Assembly: GCA_019022495.1 (NCBI GenBank)
Contig: JAFEKR010000020.1
Span: 620,001 to 684,000 of the forward strand
Direction: 5' to 3'
Source: Epichloe hybrida
Taxonomy: Eukaryota > Ascomycota > Sordariomycetes > Hypocreales > Clavicipitaceae
Length of the DNA stretch: 64,000 bases
Shown here one piece after another: positions 45,440-57,745 of the stretch. Positions within the stretch are counted from its first letter, which is position 1. The number at the start of each line of letters is the position of its first letter. The translations under genes and the position numbers were made by a program. The notes under the pieces were generated by a model, which did not search any database, had not been told where the DNA came from, and saw only the letters and a program-made list of their open reading frames with translations.

Positions 45440-46238
45440 GGTCGTCACGTCACAGCCTTTCAAGTTCATCGTGGGCGAAGAAAAGAAGGAAATTATGTTA
45501 CATTCAGCACTAGTGGCGAGCAAAAGTAATGTACTGGACAAGATGATGAATGGCGGCTTTTCCGAGGCCAAACAAGGCTGCGCCATACTTGCAGATGTCG
45601 ATGCCAAAACTTTGGTCACGTTCGCCGAGTTTCTGTACAAGGGAGACTATGATCTACCACATCCGATTGAACCGGATGGGGGGGGGAATGCTGCTTCTCC
45701 AAAGCCGACGAGCAAAAGCATCAAGCGGGACAAAGTGCAGACTCGCGTGCTTAAACTGGAATGGAAACAACCAGTGGACAAATACTGGAAAACATTCACT
45801 GAGAACGTAGCGTACGGATACATCCCTGGCTCACCAGCTGCTCCAATACTCAGCGAAAACACGGGCCTTGACTATTCCGACTTCTTTATTTCGCACGCAA
45901 AGGTCATCGTTTTCGCCGACTGTTACGGTGTACAGGACCTCATGGACCTTTCGATGCGCAAACTCCACCGAGCATTATGTGGGTTCAGGCCGTCCCTTGA
46001 GAGAGTCTCAGACGTCCTGGCTCTGGTGAGATTGTGCTACGACAATCCTGCCCCAGAAAAGCTGAAGGAGCTTCTTGCATCCTATCTAGCCTGTTATACA
46101 GAATCCGTGTTCCTTGTTTCCAGCTTCAAGGATCTTCTGAGGAAGAAGGGGGACTTTGCGGCAGACTTGGCTTGCGCCATGGCTTCTCGAATCTCGACTG
46201 CCGTGGGACACGAACAACGAGACTCCTATTTATACTGA
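45440..46238 (+). CDS. BTB/POZ domain protein (5' end unresolved)
   Basis: The coding exon runs from an acceptor at 45439 (TACTAAC branch, GAGCAG) to the stop at 46238, about 265 residues. It opens VVTSQPFKFIVGEEKKEIMLHSALVASKSNVLDKMMNGG..., then CAILADVDAKTLVTFAEFLYKGDYDL, a typical fungal BTB domain with the HSALVA and FLYKGDY landmarks. Later YSDFFISHAKVIVFADCYGVQDLMDLSMRKLHRAL and ADLACAMASRIS match the C-terminal helices of this family. BTB domains mediate dimerisation and often Cul3 binding; no partner can be named. The start is a problem. The only nearby upstream ATG (45364) with a good donor (GTAACG at 45391) gives the wrong phase, and the first in-frame ATG is 45494, inside the domain. 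Confidence 0.75.
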
Positions 46239-48128
46239 AATGAGTCATGAAGAGGCCGGTGCATTTGATCCATGACGCTTGAGGCCGGGCACTGGTGGAC
46301 TTCTCCCCGACAGCACTTGCAGCCAATATCGCGTATCACCAGAATGGAATATGCCCACTCGACAGTGAGCAGCGAGCACAAGAGCCTATCTATGTACACT
46401 CAACATGTTTAACGACCCCTTCAGCCGTAGGCAATACTAGGCACGAGAATTGGGACCCGTATTGGTCCATTGAGAATTCGTCCGGGAAGTGGCCGTGGTC
46501 GATGCTAAAGTCTGCTCTTCCCCAACCTTTTGTCACACAGTCAATCCAGATTCCTTCGTGAACCCCCCCCCCCTTTTCATGCGTACGTCCCAATAAGCTC
46601 AACTCGATGGAGCTCGCCATCAGCCGAGACATCTCCCACCGAGTCCCCCTTTTCCACAAATGCGTCTTGATGACACAATTAGTACAACGGAAGACACCAC
46701 GTCACAACATCATCGAGAGTCCAGCCGTACAAGAATGCAGAAAGCCCATGATCGTAGAGGGGAAAGGCGCGGCCGCCCCACCACATTACGTGATTTTTCG
46801 CCAACGCAGAGAGTTTCTCCTCTCCTTTCCTTCTTGTTACATCCTCACGCAGTCAAGTATTCGATCTGAGGCCTCAGTCAACAAGTCCCGTCCCGTCATC
46901 AAGCCTTTGTTTTCCAACACCGTGAACTCGTGTATGTCAGAGCGCACTTCGGCGAGTACATCGGCACGCAGCCAGTCGGCCGCCAAAACGACGCCTACTC
47001 ACGCACAGCAATGCAGCCAGCCCTCAGCGATAACATCGTGAACAGGCTCGTACGCAAAGTTGCTGCCAAAAACGGTTAGCGCGTCCTTTTGTGCCACGGG
47101 CCGTGCGCTCTGCCGACTCGCACGTTAGCGTCACACCCCAATCTAACTTGAAGTAGAACAACGCAAGAAACCCCAGCCCAAGCCAAGCCGTTCATCCCAA
47201 ATCCCCGTGACGTCAAACCCGCACTTTGACACAGGAGGAGCAAAACAACAAGAGATGTTCAAGAGGAGGTTGGGGAAAAAGTCCACGCCCCAAGCTCTGC
47301 TCCAATGGCGCGGTGGCGCATTCCTTCTTGCGAGCAAGTTACTCTCCACGTTTTCCCCATTTCTGTCCAGCCGCCTTCGCCTTTCACGTTACGCACAATT
47401 TAGTACTACGGACTACATACAGTACGGAGTCCCTGCATGCACGCATAATCTGCAATGATACCTTGCCACGCGGGGGTATTCTCCGAACAAAAGAAAAATG
47501 GTCTCCATTTTACATTCAGCTTGTCCAACGTGCATGTCGTGCATGTCGTGCATGTTATTTAAATGGAGACCAAGCACACCAAGACGCAAATCCGTCTATG
47601 CATGGCATCTATTTTCATCAGCCTCGACTCCTGCCAGTCCCTAATGAAGCGCTATGGTACAGATGATAAAGTGTATCCACACCCTAATCCAGTTCAAAAT
47701 CGTCTTCAATCCCAAGCAAAATCCAACATGTGCACCATGCTGTTATTGAGAGCCAGAAACAAAAAAAAAAGTAAGTCAGCAAAGTGAAGCCCTCTAACTC
47801 TTAGAGATAAAAAAAGGACCAGAGGACCCTTGAGGGGACAGAGGAATAATCAAGAGAGTAAAAGAACCAAGGATTGTCTCAAAGCCAAGACGCGTGTAGA
47901 TGCAAGAACCAGGTAGCCAAAATTCATCGCAACCGAATGCTGTTCTTCCTCTTCCTTTCCCTCTTCTTCTTCTTGGCACAACCGTTGTTCGAGGGAGGAA
48001 AAAAAAAAAAGTCGAATAGTCAATGTCAAATAATAATGATAGTTGCAGGGCAACAAGGACGGGCCCACGCTCTGGGGGCCGGCTCGACAACCGGGACGAG
48101 ATGCTTGTTATTTGCTGTACTTCGTACT
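46239..48128. other. Convergent intergenic region
   Basis: 1.9 kb between the BTB gene and the sulfatase-like gene with no firm gene. A possible two-exon frame starts at 47011 (MQPALSDNIVNRLVRKVAAKNG) and could splice near 47078 to an acceptor at 47156, but the donor is weak and no family fits. Homopolymer runs occur at 46563-46572 (C) and about 47999-48010 (A). Confidence 0.5.
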
Positions 48129-50753
48129 TCAGGGAGAATAACGCCATCGTTTCGCATTTTCATCGACCCACCACCGCGTCATGAAGGAGGCTTCTTCTGT
48201 CCACTTGGCGGCGCCTGGCCCGTGCTTCTCCTCAATTGCGCGGAGGAAAGCCTTAAAGTCGAATGACAAGATGCCGTCCATTTCATGCGGATCCTCCTCG
48301 AGGTTGGTGAAGCGCCACTCAATGTCCTTGACCACTGGCACAACCAGGCGCCACTTGGGATCCGGAGCGCTTCGCGTGGCAACCTGGGCGCGACCGGTGT
48401 TCATCACAGTGAATTGCCAATCCGCCTGGCCGGAACGCTTCGACCTCTTGTGCAGCGGCCTAATGAGAGACTGGCCTTCGTAATTGCGCACGAGGTCGCG
48501 AGCTGCTCTGCCATCAGACGGTGACAACGAGCCCGTCTCGATGAGCAAGTCCAGAATCGTGGGCAGGACGGATATCGAGTTGACAGGCGAGTTGATGTCG
48601 ATGACTGGCAGCTTCGGGTGCGACAGGACAAGAGGAACGTGGAAGTTGCCGACGTTGGGCTGGTAGTAGGGCGTGACTGCGCCAGTTTCGGCAACAGATA
48701 GACCGTGGTCACCGACGAGAACAACCAGCGTCTCGTTGCTGACGCCCTGCTCCTCGAGAAGCTCGAGAATTCTGCCGAGCCACCTATCGACGAACCCAAC
48801 CGTGTTGACATAGTGAGAGAGGTCTTCGAGCTTATCTCCGGAAGCAAGAGGAACATAAACCTCTTCATCCGGCATCTTGAAAGGATGATGGGCGGTGCTG
48901 GTCAGGTGTGTGAGAAACACGCGCTCGTTGGTCTCATTGGCCACTTTGAAAGCATCCTTGATATAGTCCTCGATTGCAGACTCGCGCATACCGTAGTAGT
49001 TGATATCCGGAAGTGTCACCTTTCCAAACTTGGCATCGTCGCTCTGCAGGTATTCCTTGGTAATGAGCTCCTCATTCTTGTATCCGAGCACGGGCATCAA
49101 AAGATCCTGCTTGTCGTACGTGTTTGTCACCGACATCATGAACCTGTTGCTCCACTTGTATTTGGTAAAGTCCTCCCCACCGCTGGCCGAGTGGTCGGCG
49201 CGATCCAAAGCATTGAAGGCGTTGAAGATGTGTGGCAAACAAGGCTGGTACACGTGATGATTATACTCCACGTTGAAGTCGGCTACCAAAGGAGTGATGC
49301 CGCAGAGAGTACCTGGAATACTCTTGAGTGTGTAGGTGCTGGTGGTGTGGTCGTTGTTGACATTGATTCCACCGCGCCGCCTCGTCTCATTGTGTTCGAA
49401 CCCATCGTCGTAGTCACCGGTGAGAAAGTTGGCCGTCTTGGTTAGGCTGGCCAGTCGCTGCTGTACATTGTCAGGGAGGGTGCCATTCTCCCAAGTCTCG
49501 GCCAATTTTTGCCAAATCTGCCCATCCTTCTTGATTGGAAAAACGTCTTTGCGAGTGCTCTCTAGTTTGATCAAGACGACGTGGCGAATATTGACATCGC
49601 CCAGCTTTCCCCTCAACGAGGCCAGCACGTCATCGTCCAGGTTGGAAATCCGAAGAGGGTCGCGGGCTGCGTTGTAGTGCTGGGCGTCGGGCTCGTACCA
49701 ATCTTCGAATCCGGCAAGGGGCTTGTCGAGCTTGGGAAGCCAGTCCCAGCGAATGGGATCTGCCAGAGCAGTCTGGTTATCCCAGTCCAACCCTATGCTC
49801 TGGCCGTACAAAGGGTCCAAGCTGGCAAGAGTTGCTGAAGAGCGCGCAAAGTCGATTAATGGCAGCAGGATGGGAGTCCAGGACATGAATATGAGCGAGC
49901 CCTCGGTGGGTCGCATGATGGACAAGACAAGTTGCGCAACCAGAAGAATCCCAATCGCCGTGTATAAAAGCCATGTCATTTTGTTCCCGGTGAGAGCCGC
50001 CGGGATCGGAGCAAGCATGGGAGTCTTGCCTTCGTTGCTATACTCATCGTCACCTTCATCTGATCCATCTTCCAAATCGAGCTCCTTCTGGGGGACGTGG
50101 TCGTACTTGACGGTAGATGGCTTGTTTTGTCGAAAGCAAGAAATTTTGCTGAACAAAAAGTTGAAGGGCAACTTGACGATGTCGATGGCCATACCGGCCA
50201 GCGTATAGGAAATATCCTGCAGGAGCCAACCAATCACAAGAATAATACCGAAGGCAATCGAGCAAGACACTAACCCAGTCAAGAGAAGTGACCATGACGA
50301 AGAGTCACCGGCCAGGCCGATGTTTCGCCAATGAAGCTCGGAGCCAGCCACAACAAAGAACGAGATGTTGATGGATGCCAGCATATGCTGCACAAGCGTA
50401 ATCAAGCAGGCCAAAGTAGTGGCCAAGAATCGCAGGCAACTTATAGCTGCGAACAGGGGTAGCTCGACATCGAGCAATAGTCGAAGTATAAGCAGGAGCG
50501 CCGTATCCTGTGCAAAGAATGATAGGCCCCATACAGCCATGTCGGCCGGCGGAAGGGCGGTGATGTGGGCGTAGATATGAATCCATTTGGCGCCGAGTAT
50601 CGACACGGCAGCAATGGAGTACACCAGTCGTCGATTTGCGAAACGTGAGGCCACGGCCAAACACAGACGTCTATTCGTTAGGACGCATCGTCTGCTGGCA
50701 AAGCGTGAGGCAATCGAGCTACCAGCATTATTGTGATTCGAATCCATCATCAA
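48129..50753 (-). CDS. Membrane-anchored sulfatase-fold (alkaline phosphatase superfamily) enzyme
   Basis: One exon, 874 residues. The N-terminal third has about five hydrophobic segments (IAAVSILGAKWIHIYAHITA, LLLTGLVSCSIAFGIILVIG, TWLLYTAIGILLVAQLVLSI) split by an acidic loop. A large extracytoplasmic domain follows. RHVVLIKLESTRKDVFP resembles the nucleophile segment of the sulfatase/lipoteichoic-acid-synthase fold, with Ser or Thr of ESTR as the likely nucleophile. THLTSTAHHPF and LVVLVGDHGLS supply the later metal ligands. There is no C/S-x-P-x-R formylglycine motif, so a phosphoglycerol- or phosphoethanolamine-transferase type activity is as likely as sulfatase. Fungal proteins of this build are annotated only as sulfatase-domain proteins. 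Confidence 0.85.
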   Translation of the reverse strand: MMMDSNHNNAGSSIASRFASRRCVLTNRRLCLAVASRFANRRLVYSIAAVSILGAKWIHIYAHITALPPADMAVWGLSFFAQDTALLLILRLLLDVELPLFAAISCLRFLATTLACLITLVQHMLASINISFFVVAGSELHWRNIGLAGDSSSWSLLLTGLVSCSIAFGIILVIGWLLQDISYTLAGMAIDIVKLPFNFLFSKISCFRQNKPSTVKYDHVPQKELDLEDGSDEGDDEYSNEGKTPMLAPIPAALTGNKMTWLLYTAIGILLVAQLVLSIMRPTEGSLIFMSWTPILLPLIDFARSSATLASLDPLYGQSIGLDWDNQTALADPIRWDWLPKLDKPLAGFEDWYEPDAQHYNAARDPLRISNLDDDVLASLRGKLGDVNIRHVVLIKLESTRKDVFPIKKDGQIWQKLAETWENGTLPDNVQQRLASLTKTANFLTGDYDDGFEHNETRRRGGINVNNDHTTSTYTLKSIPGTLCGITPLVADFNVEYNHHVYQPCLPHIFNAFNALDRADHSASGGEDFTKYKWSNRFMMSVTNTYDKQDLLMPVLGYKNEELITKEYLQSDDAKFGKVTLPDINYYGMRESAIEDYIKDAFKVANETNERVFLTHLTSTAHHPFKMPDEEVYVPLASGDKLEDLSHYVNTVGFVDRWLGRILELLEEQGVSNETLVVLVGDHGLSVAETGAVTPYYQPNVGNFHVPLVLSHPKLPVIDINSPVNSISVLPTILDLLIETGSLSPSDGRAARDLVRNYEGQSLIRPLHKRSKRSGQADWQFTVMNTGRAQVATRSAPDPKWRLVVPVVKDIEWRFTNLEEDPHEMDGILSFDFKAFLRAIEEKHGPGAAKWTEEASFMTRWWVDENAKRWRYSP

Positions 50754-52012
50754 GGCAAAACAGGTCTACTGTCCAGAATGATGATCATGCTCGACAAAAG
50801 AGGAGAATCGACGAGGCTCGAGTAAGGTGGAACAGAAAAAGAACAGAAAAGAGTGTGCTGATGAGATATCGGCGTGGCGTCTTGTGCCGCCGCTGTTGAA
50901 GCGGTCTCGTCCACCTTGTCGCTTTGCGTAATCTGCGCAAAAAAAGAAGCCCAAACGACTGGCAGGCGACCTAAAAAACGCGAAAGGACAGCCGGGCAAT
51001 AACGACGACAAAAAAGGGTCGCGTGTAGTTCGAGATCGTGAGTGATATGTGACGGTTTAGATGGGGGGGGGCCAGGAAGAAAAAAAGAAGAAAGAGAACG
51101 TGGGCCCAATGTCAGGTGGCCGCAGAGACAAAGGAGGATATGAAGGAGGCGACGATAGGCCAGGGCAGGTGGAGAGTGGTTCGAGGGTTGGATGGAGGGA
51201 GTGAAAATAACAATGTGTCATCGCGCGCCGACTTCCGCTACCCTTTCTCAGCATTGGACAACGGAGACAACTATGTACATACTGGAGACGATTCATGCCA
51301 AAATTAAACTTGGACTGCCTGATGCCGTCTGGTCACCGACTTGGAAAGTGACGTGCCGAGTTCATGCTTTTAGCCGCCCGAGCTGTGTCTCAACACTTGT
51401 TCTGGTGCTATTCTGGCACTATTCTGGCAAAATGCCATGTCCCATGTCCCATGTCCCATGTGCCGTGTTCGAAGCGATGGCACTGTGTCAAGGATTCGAC
51501 GTCGTACGTCTGTCTCTATGTAGCCGCCCCTGCCAGGGCATACAACCGACGAACCAATCCGTGAACGATCCACGACATCCGATGCAAGTTCTTGGGCGCC
51601 ACTTTGGACGAGCAACCAGCACCTTTTGTTTCTACATGTAATCCGCGCTCGGATCCTCGCCTTTGAAGACGAGAACCTTGGCCGGGGAACATCTCTGCAG
51701 AGCTCACAGCTCACTCAACCTGAACAGCTCTGAGACTCTGCGAGGGGGGTGAGCATCCAACAGGACTCGGCGAGAAGTGAAAAAGCTGACGGGGCTAGCA
51801 GGGATATGTTCCACACAGCCTCAGGCCGCGTTGAAAAGGAGCACCTGCGATGCGATATTGTACTGTGTGCATTCCAGCACCTCGGAACAGGACGCCCTCT
51901 GACGACATTATGTAGCGATTTAGCCTCGGAGGCGTCGGTCGACTTACCCAGACCTGCTTGTTGGTGAAGGTTTGTTGGTGAAGGTTTGTTGGTGAAGGTT
52001 TGTTGAAGGGGT
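50754..52012. other. Intergenic, sulfatase-like gene to retrotransposon
   Basis: 1.26 kb with no supported gene: the promoter of the minus-strand gene, three CCCATGT heptamers (about 51438-51460), and a 14-bp tandem repeat (about 51957-52005) at the edge of the transposon. Confidence 0.55.
51957..52005 (+). repeat. 14-bp tandem repeat at transposon border
   Basis: Three TTGTTGGTGAAGGT units and a degenerate fourth, ending in GGGGTGTGTG, the insertion site of the retrotransposon. Confidence 0.8.
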
Positions 52013-52017
52013 GTGTG
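52013..52017 (+). repeat. Target site duplication, left (GTGTG)
   Basis: GTGTG directly before the left LTR equals GTGTG directly after the right LTR (57452-57456). It lies in a GT run, so the match is slightly less telling than usual. Confidence 0.8.
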
Positions 52018-52251
52018 TGTTGGACCGAGCAGCTAGGATCAGAAAATAAAGGTGTGGATTGAGTTGCCCGATCCTATAAGAGGGCGCGGACTACGGTTTA
52101 AATAACTAAGTACCTATACCATAGGGTATGTAATCTGCCTATATAAACTATACTATGCATCTACTAAAGGTCTAGAAAAGTAACTAGTTAGGTAAGTCCT
52201 AGTGTCTAAGTTACCTGTATGTAGTTAAGCGCTTACAGCAGGATTCTAACA
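52018..52251 (-). repeat. Left LTR (3' LTR of the element)
   Basis: 234 bp, from TGTTGGACCG to GATTCTAACA. Followed by a pyrimidine tract that reads as a polypurine tract on the minus strand, as expected at the 3' LTR. Confidence 0.9.
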
Positions 52252-53289
52252 CATCCCCCTAGGAGGCCTATAATTAAGGCATCCTATAATAATTCAATTA
52301 AATCAATCTCTATAATAATCTAATTATTATTAATTATAGTAAGGTCTTCTAGTAATTCCTACTCTTTTAGGTTAGTACTAAGTATTTAATCTAGTAACTA
52401 TATAAGCCCTAGTACCTATCTAAAATCTATAAATACTTTTTCTATTAGTAGCTTTATAAGGCTATTAGTAATTATCTCTTTTATTATCTTCTAGGTAATA
52501 TTAAAGGTTCCCTTTATAACCTCTTAATAAAGCTAGTGATAATAGATATTAATATAGTATAGTTACGTTATAAGCTTAACAAATTCTTCCTTAAGAAGGC
52601 GAATTATTTACATATTATTATATTTAATCTTAAGGGTATTATCTCTAAGATATAATCTAACTTCCTAATATAATTATTTAAAGGTAATTAGCTCTTTACT
52701 ATAATATAATAGCGCTAGGAGCTTTACTTCTATAGAAGAGGTTATTATAGTCTCTTATCTTCTTACTTTAAAGAGCACAGAACCTTTAAAGAGCTTTATA
52801 ATATAACCCTATAAGCTTCTTCTTATAACTAAATTATTAGTAAAGGAAGTATTACTATATGCTTTAAGTTCAGGGTTATTACTATTAAATTTAATTAAGA
52901 GATCTCCCTATATATAACTATACTCTAGAGCCTTTTCTATAGCTTCTATATGCTAAGGTCCTAGGTATTAAAGGTGCTATAATAGTTATAATACTATAAA
53001 GGCAATATCTAGCTATATAATAATTATAGGATATAATAAAGTACTAACTAGGGATTAATATCTCTTTAAATCCTTTAGATTAATATTACCTTTAAAGGGA
53101 TTAAGTAAAATAGTAGTTATTAGTGCTATTAGCTTCTATTCTAGGACCTTAATATTAAATTTAATTATAGCTTTGTTCTAATAGGACTTCTAATTAAGCT
53201 ATAATTATTGATTTTCGCAATCTCTAATAATTTTAACCCCTAAGAACTATTATAATTCGCTAAGGTTCTTAATGTTATACCTCTTAAAG

Positions 53290-54062
53290 AGTCTCTCTCT
53301 AAATTCATTATAAAGAGCTAACTTTCCCTTTATAAATAAGGCTATAAGATTATTAATATAGAAGAAGATAATTAATCTATCCTTAATAAACATATAAACA
53401 TCTTTAAAGATCTATATAAATCCTTTACTTACTAACTATTTAATTAATTCCTTTATCTAAAGAAGGGGAGCTTTATATAGCCTATAGACAGTGCTTAAGA
53501 GCTTTAAATAAGCTTATTTATCCCTATAACCTAGCGGTATCTTATAATATACCTCTTTATCTAGCTTTAAGTTTAGGAAAGCTATAATAAAATTATACTA
53601 ATAAGCTTTAAGGTTAAAGTAGCATAGAATTACTATAAGGAGCCTAAATATAATACTTACTAATATAGTAGCTCTTATAGAAAGGTTCCCTTTTACTTAC
53701 TAATTCCCAAGCACACATAATTAAGCCTTATACCTCATAAGGTAGCCTAATTAATTTAATTTATAGGCAAATACCTAAGTAAGTCCTAAGATCTTAATAT
53801 GCAAAGGGACTTCTAATCTACTAACTTTAATAGTAACCTTATTATTAATAACTTTATTATACTCTTTATCTCTTACTTTAATAAATACCTTTTCTTTAGG
53901 GTGCCTAGCTAAATAATTATAATAAGCAGGAGGTAAAGGAAGTCTTAATATATAAGGCTTTTCTTCACTCTTAGCTCCTAGGGCAAAGGTAGTAGCAAAA
54001 GCTTTAAGGAGGTTATCTTCATTAATGTTAGGAATATCTAGATCTTTATCTTTATAATCCAT
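53290..54062 (-). pseudogene. Remnant reverse transcriptase of the copia element
   Basis: Only the 95-codon piece at 54062-53775 is open. It matches the start of copia-type RT. Downstream the RT core is readable through stops: VYRLYKAPLL corresponds to the conserved LYGLRQAP region, and YINN to YVDD. Both Asp-to-Asn changes and the Trp-to-stop changes are what C-to-T mutation on the opposite strand would give. Integrase and gag regions (55-57 kb) are too decayed for me to read. Confidence 0.8.
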
Positions 54063-57000
54063 TTTAGAAGGATTTAATAAACTATTAATATTTATTAGTT
54101 TATAATCTAAAAAATTTAGTTAATAACTAGGTGAATTCGGAGGAGTTAGGAGAGTTAATTCCTAAGTTTCTTTTCCCTTTTCTTTATTATTTAGTTAATT
54201 ACGATTATATTAATCTCCTTACTAATAGATTAGAGGAAGGGAGTCTTGTGCCTATAGGTGCCTTACCTCTTAAGGATATCCTATATTTATATTATTAACC
54301 TTAAAGTCTTCCATAAGCTCTTAAAGGAGGTGTTTTTAGGCTCTTTTTCCTTAATTAAAAGGTCCTTTTCTTAAGCGTAGAAGATTAATTTATTAAAGGT
54401 AACATAGCTTAATAAGAACTAATAATTCCTTTGCATTATTAGTACCTAAATTAGATATTAGGTAAAAGAGATATAACTAGCTAGATAACTAATATAAGCT
54501 CTTTATAATAGCTTTAGACCTATCTTCCTAAGCCTATCTTATATTATTACAAAAGCTTTATAACTAAAAGCTTAAAGATAATTTAATAAAGCTTCTAGCT
54601 TCTCTAGTAAATAATTCTATTAAAGCTTATTCTCTTATAGCTATTTGTTTAAAGCTTAATATAGTAAAAGCTAATCTAAAGACTTTCTAGGCATATAATT
54701 AAGAATATAAATAGCTACTTCTATAGCTATAGGCTAAAGATTCTCTAGAAAGCCTGCTTAGGTTATTAGAGTTATTATAACTCTTATTATCACCCCCCTA
54801 GACCGCTTAGCATGCCTATTTTAATGCAAATAAGCCAGACTAGACTTTCTAATAATAATACCCCTACTAGTAACCTCTGCTTCTTATATCTTAGTCTAGA
54901 AGGTAGTTTCCCTATTAGTAATAATAACTATAATATAGATTCTAAAGGTCCTTATATAGCGCACTTCTAATTAATTAAAGTAAGACATGATTTTAGTCTT
55001 TATTAGAATTATAAAGATATAGCGGAGGCCTATTATCCTATAAGTAAAGAAAGTAATATAATAATCCTTATTATAGCCCTATAATTAAGTAAAGAGGTTA
55101 TAGGTTATAACCTAAAGAGGTCCTAAGGGTAGGGAATCTATTTATAACACTTATAATATTTACCTCTACGCCTTAGCTATATAGCAAATCTTATATTTAC
55201 CCTTGCTACGCTCTTTTATTAGTATGTTAACCTTTTAAAGCACTTAATCCATTATATCTTTGCCTAGATAAGCTATTCTTACGTGCTAAAGGTTTGCTTT
55301 TATAGCTATTAGGGGTTTTAGGTCACAAGAGTCCCTTCTAATAGCAAAAGCCTTATTAGGGCTATCCCCTTTAATACATAGTTAAGTACTAAGGGTTATA
55401 GTTAAAAAAATCTTATAATTACCTCTTACTAAGTCTATAATAATCCCTATAAGATTATCCTACCTTATACCTTTTATTATAAGTAACTAAAGTAATATAA
55501 GGTTTGTAAAGAAGATTAGTTAATACTACGCGTTTAATAACATAAGGGTCTAGCTATTTGTTAATTTAATCTAGGCTATGCTAATACTATAAGCTTTAGT
55601 AACTCCGTACCTAGCTTAGATACTTAGTTAATTACTATAATCTAGGTTAATAAACTAGCATTTATTATTAAAGATATATACTAAAGTACCGCTATTAAGT
55701 ATTACTCGCGAGCGCCCTTAGGTATAAAAAGCCTTTAAAGACAGCTCTATAGCAATAAAGGTAGTATTGCCCTCTGGCTTGCTTCCCTTTACTTCCTCTA
55801 TATTATACTCCTTAAGCCACGCGTTATAGGCCTTTTTAATATTATTAGATTGTTAATTTATTACTTCTTTTACCTTTTTTAATTAATCTTCCTTAATAGT
55901 CTAATTCTTAGGCAAGCAAAGCGTTTAATAGTTCTTCTAAGAGTCCTTTAACTTCTTAGCCTTATGCTTATTATAATAAATATAAAGTAGCTTCTTATCT
56001 CCCTTATTAAGATTTTCTTTAGTCTAACTATTAAGAGTTAGCTTTACTCTAAAAGATTCTCCGGATTTACTTTAAGATCTTCCCTAGGCTTTAATTAAAT
56101 ACCTAATCCTTATAATTATAGAGTAAAAATTAAGGGTTTTACCCTTAATCTTAGTAGTAAAGATTAGTAAATTAATTTAAGCTGAAATTAAAGGGAATCA
56201 GGTGCTAATAGCATTATTAATTATCTTAATTAGAGAGTTACCTTTTATAATTAAGTAATTTGCTTAAAAACATTACTTATAGCTAATTAACGCGTTAGTA
56301 AGCTATTTATTAATGTTAACCTTTGCTAGGCTACGCTTAATAACTTTATTAAAGTTAACCTTAGTATAATACCTAATCATTTTATTTAAGGGTATTATAT
56401 TCCTTATAAGCTCTCTAAGCTTCTTATAAAGTAAGATATACTATAGGATTATTTGCTTATACTTATTTCTAAGTATTATAATAAACTAATTATAGTATTC
56501 TCTTATAGTCTTTAATAGACTCTAATACTAACTATTAAACACTTAATATTATCTATTAAGAACTATATACTAAGCGCTATCCTTAGTATTATCTAGTTAT
56601 TAAGGGTATTTAAAGTATCCCTCTTTAGTTAAGTTAATAATAGGAGTAATACTTATAGGAGAAGAGCTTTCTTAAGGTTATTACTAATTTCTTATAACTC
56701 TAAATATTAATATTCTTAAGCGTGTTTAAGGCCCTTTAGTCTAGTTTTCTAGTAAAGTAGTTAAAGCTATAATTACTACTTTTCTTATTACTAGAGTCCC
56801 TTTTCCTATTAGGATTAGTGGCTTAGGTAGGTAGTTAAGAGTTATTATTAAATTAGGATTAATAAAGACCTAAATCCTATCTTTAATAGCTCTTGCCTTT
56901 ATTATCTTAAACTACAGGTCCTAATAGTAGGGTTCCTATAGCTTAACTACTAGCTTATAGCCTTAAGTAGTGTTAGTTTCCTTAGATATCTTAATAATAT

Positions 57001-57217
57001 CCTATGTTATTATTATTATAATTTATTAAACTTTAACCCACGCAAATCTTCCTTGCTACTAGGGGTCGCCTAATTATAATATTAATGATTGTAATTAAAC
57101 CCTATTCTCTTACTAGGATATACCGAATTTAATAATTAATTAATTAGAATTAACTTAATAAAGGTATTAGTTAGAAAGAAAGGTCTTTATATTATGAACA
57201 CTAAGTAATTACTACTA

Positions 57218-57451
57218 TGTTAGACTAAGCAGCTAGGATTAGAAAATAAAGGTATAGATTAAGTTACCTAATCCTATAAGAGGGCGCGGACTATGGTTTA
57301 AATAACTAAGTACCTATACTATAGGGTGTGTAATCTGCCTATATAAACTGTACTATATATCTACTAAAGGTCCGGAAAAGTAACTAGTCAGGTAGGTCCT
57401 AGTGTCTAAGTTGCCTGCATGCGGTTAAGCGCTTGCGGCGGGATTCCAACA
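57218..57451 (-). repeat. Right LTR (5' LTR of the element)
   Basis: 234 bp, from TGTTAGACTA to GATTCCAACA. It keeps C or G at several places where the left LTR has T or A and the reverse, so each LTR was mutated separately after insertion. Confidence 0.9.
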
Positions 57452-57456
57452 GTGTG

Positions 57457-57745
57457 CATGTACATAAGCCCCATGGCATCATGTCTCATTTCTATAATGC
57501 GGGAACCGCAGTAATAAAGAGACCAACAGATTCTCAGGGGGAAATAATGTCACCGGGGCGGGTGCCCTGCAGGGGGTCTTCTCGTACCCGACTCACCTAC
57601 CCTAATCACTTGACGGCCGTACGGCTTAGTCATCATACATCCCCCCCCGGCGACAAGACCTGTGGGTCTGACTCTAACTACCCTTGCAGGTGTGAATGTG
57701 ATTATGGGGCGCAGTGGGTGCCGTGGTGGCATGCTGTTGTACATA
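57457..57745. other. Spacer between retrotransposon and MITE
   Basis: No gene seen; ordinary base composition returns at once after the LTR. Begins after the right GTGTG duplication (57452-57456). Confidence 0.5.

Larger units (their letters stand above)
52018..57451 (-). mobile_element. Ty1/copia LTR retrotransposon, RIP-decayed
   Basis: A 5434-bp element with two 234-bp LTRs (52018-52251 and 57218-57451) that begin TGTTGG/TGTTAG and end TAACA/CCAACA, flanked by GTGTG. It lies on the minus strand: reverse transcriptase reads right to left and a purine tract (complement of 52252-52263) abuts the left LTR. A minus-strand frame (54062-53775) holds an RT N terminus (LPLPPAYYNYLARHPKEKVF). A further segment (about 53520-53290) reads LLSTVYRLYKAPLL, then LIIFFYINNLIAL, where the YVDD catalytic motif has become YINN (53349-53360) and Trp codons are stops. 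The interior is extremely TpA-rich and poor in CpA/TpG. The LTRs differ from each other only by transitions as far as I compared. No functional protein can be made. Confidence 0.93.

Noticed and set aside
47011..47458. Possible two-exon gene starting MQPALSDNIV
   Set aside because: Weak donor (GTTAGC), no recognisable family, and the second part reads as non-conserved low-information sequence.
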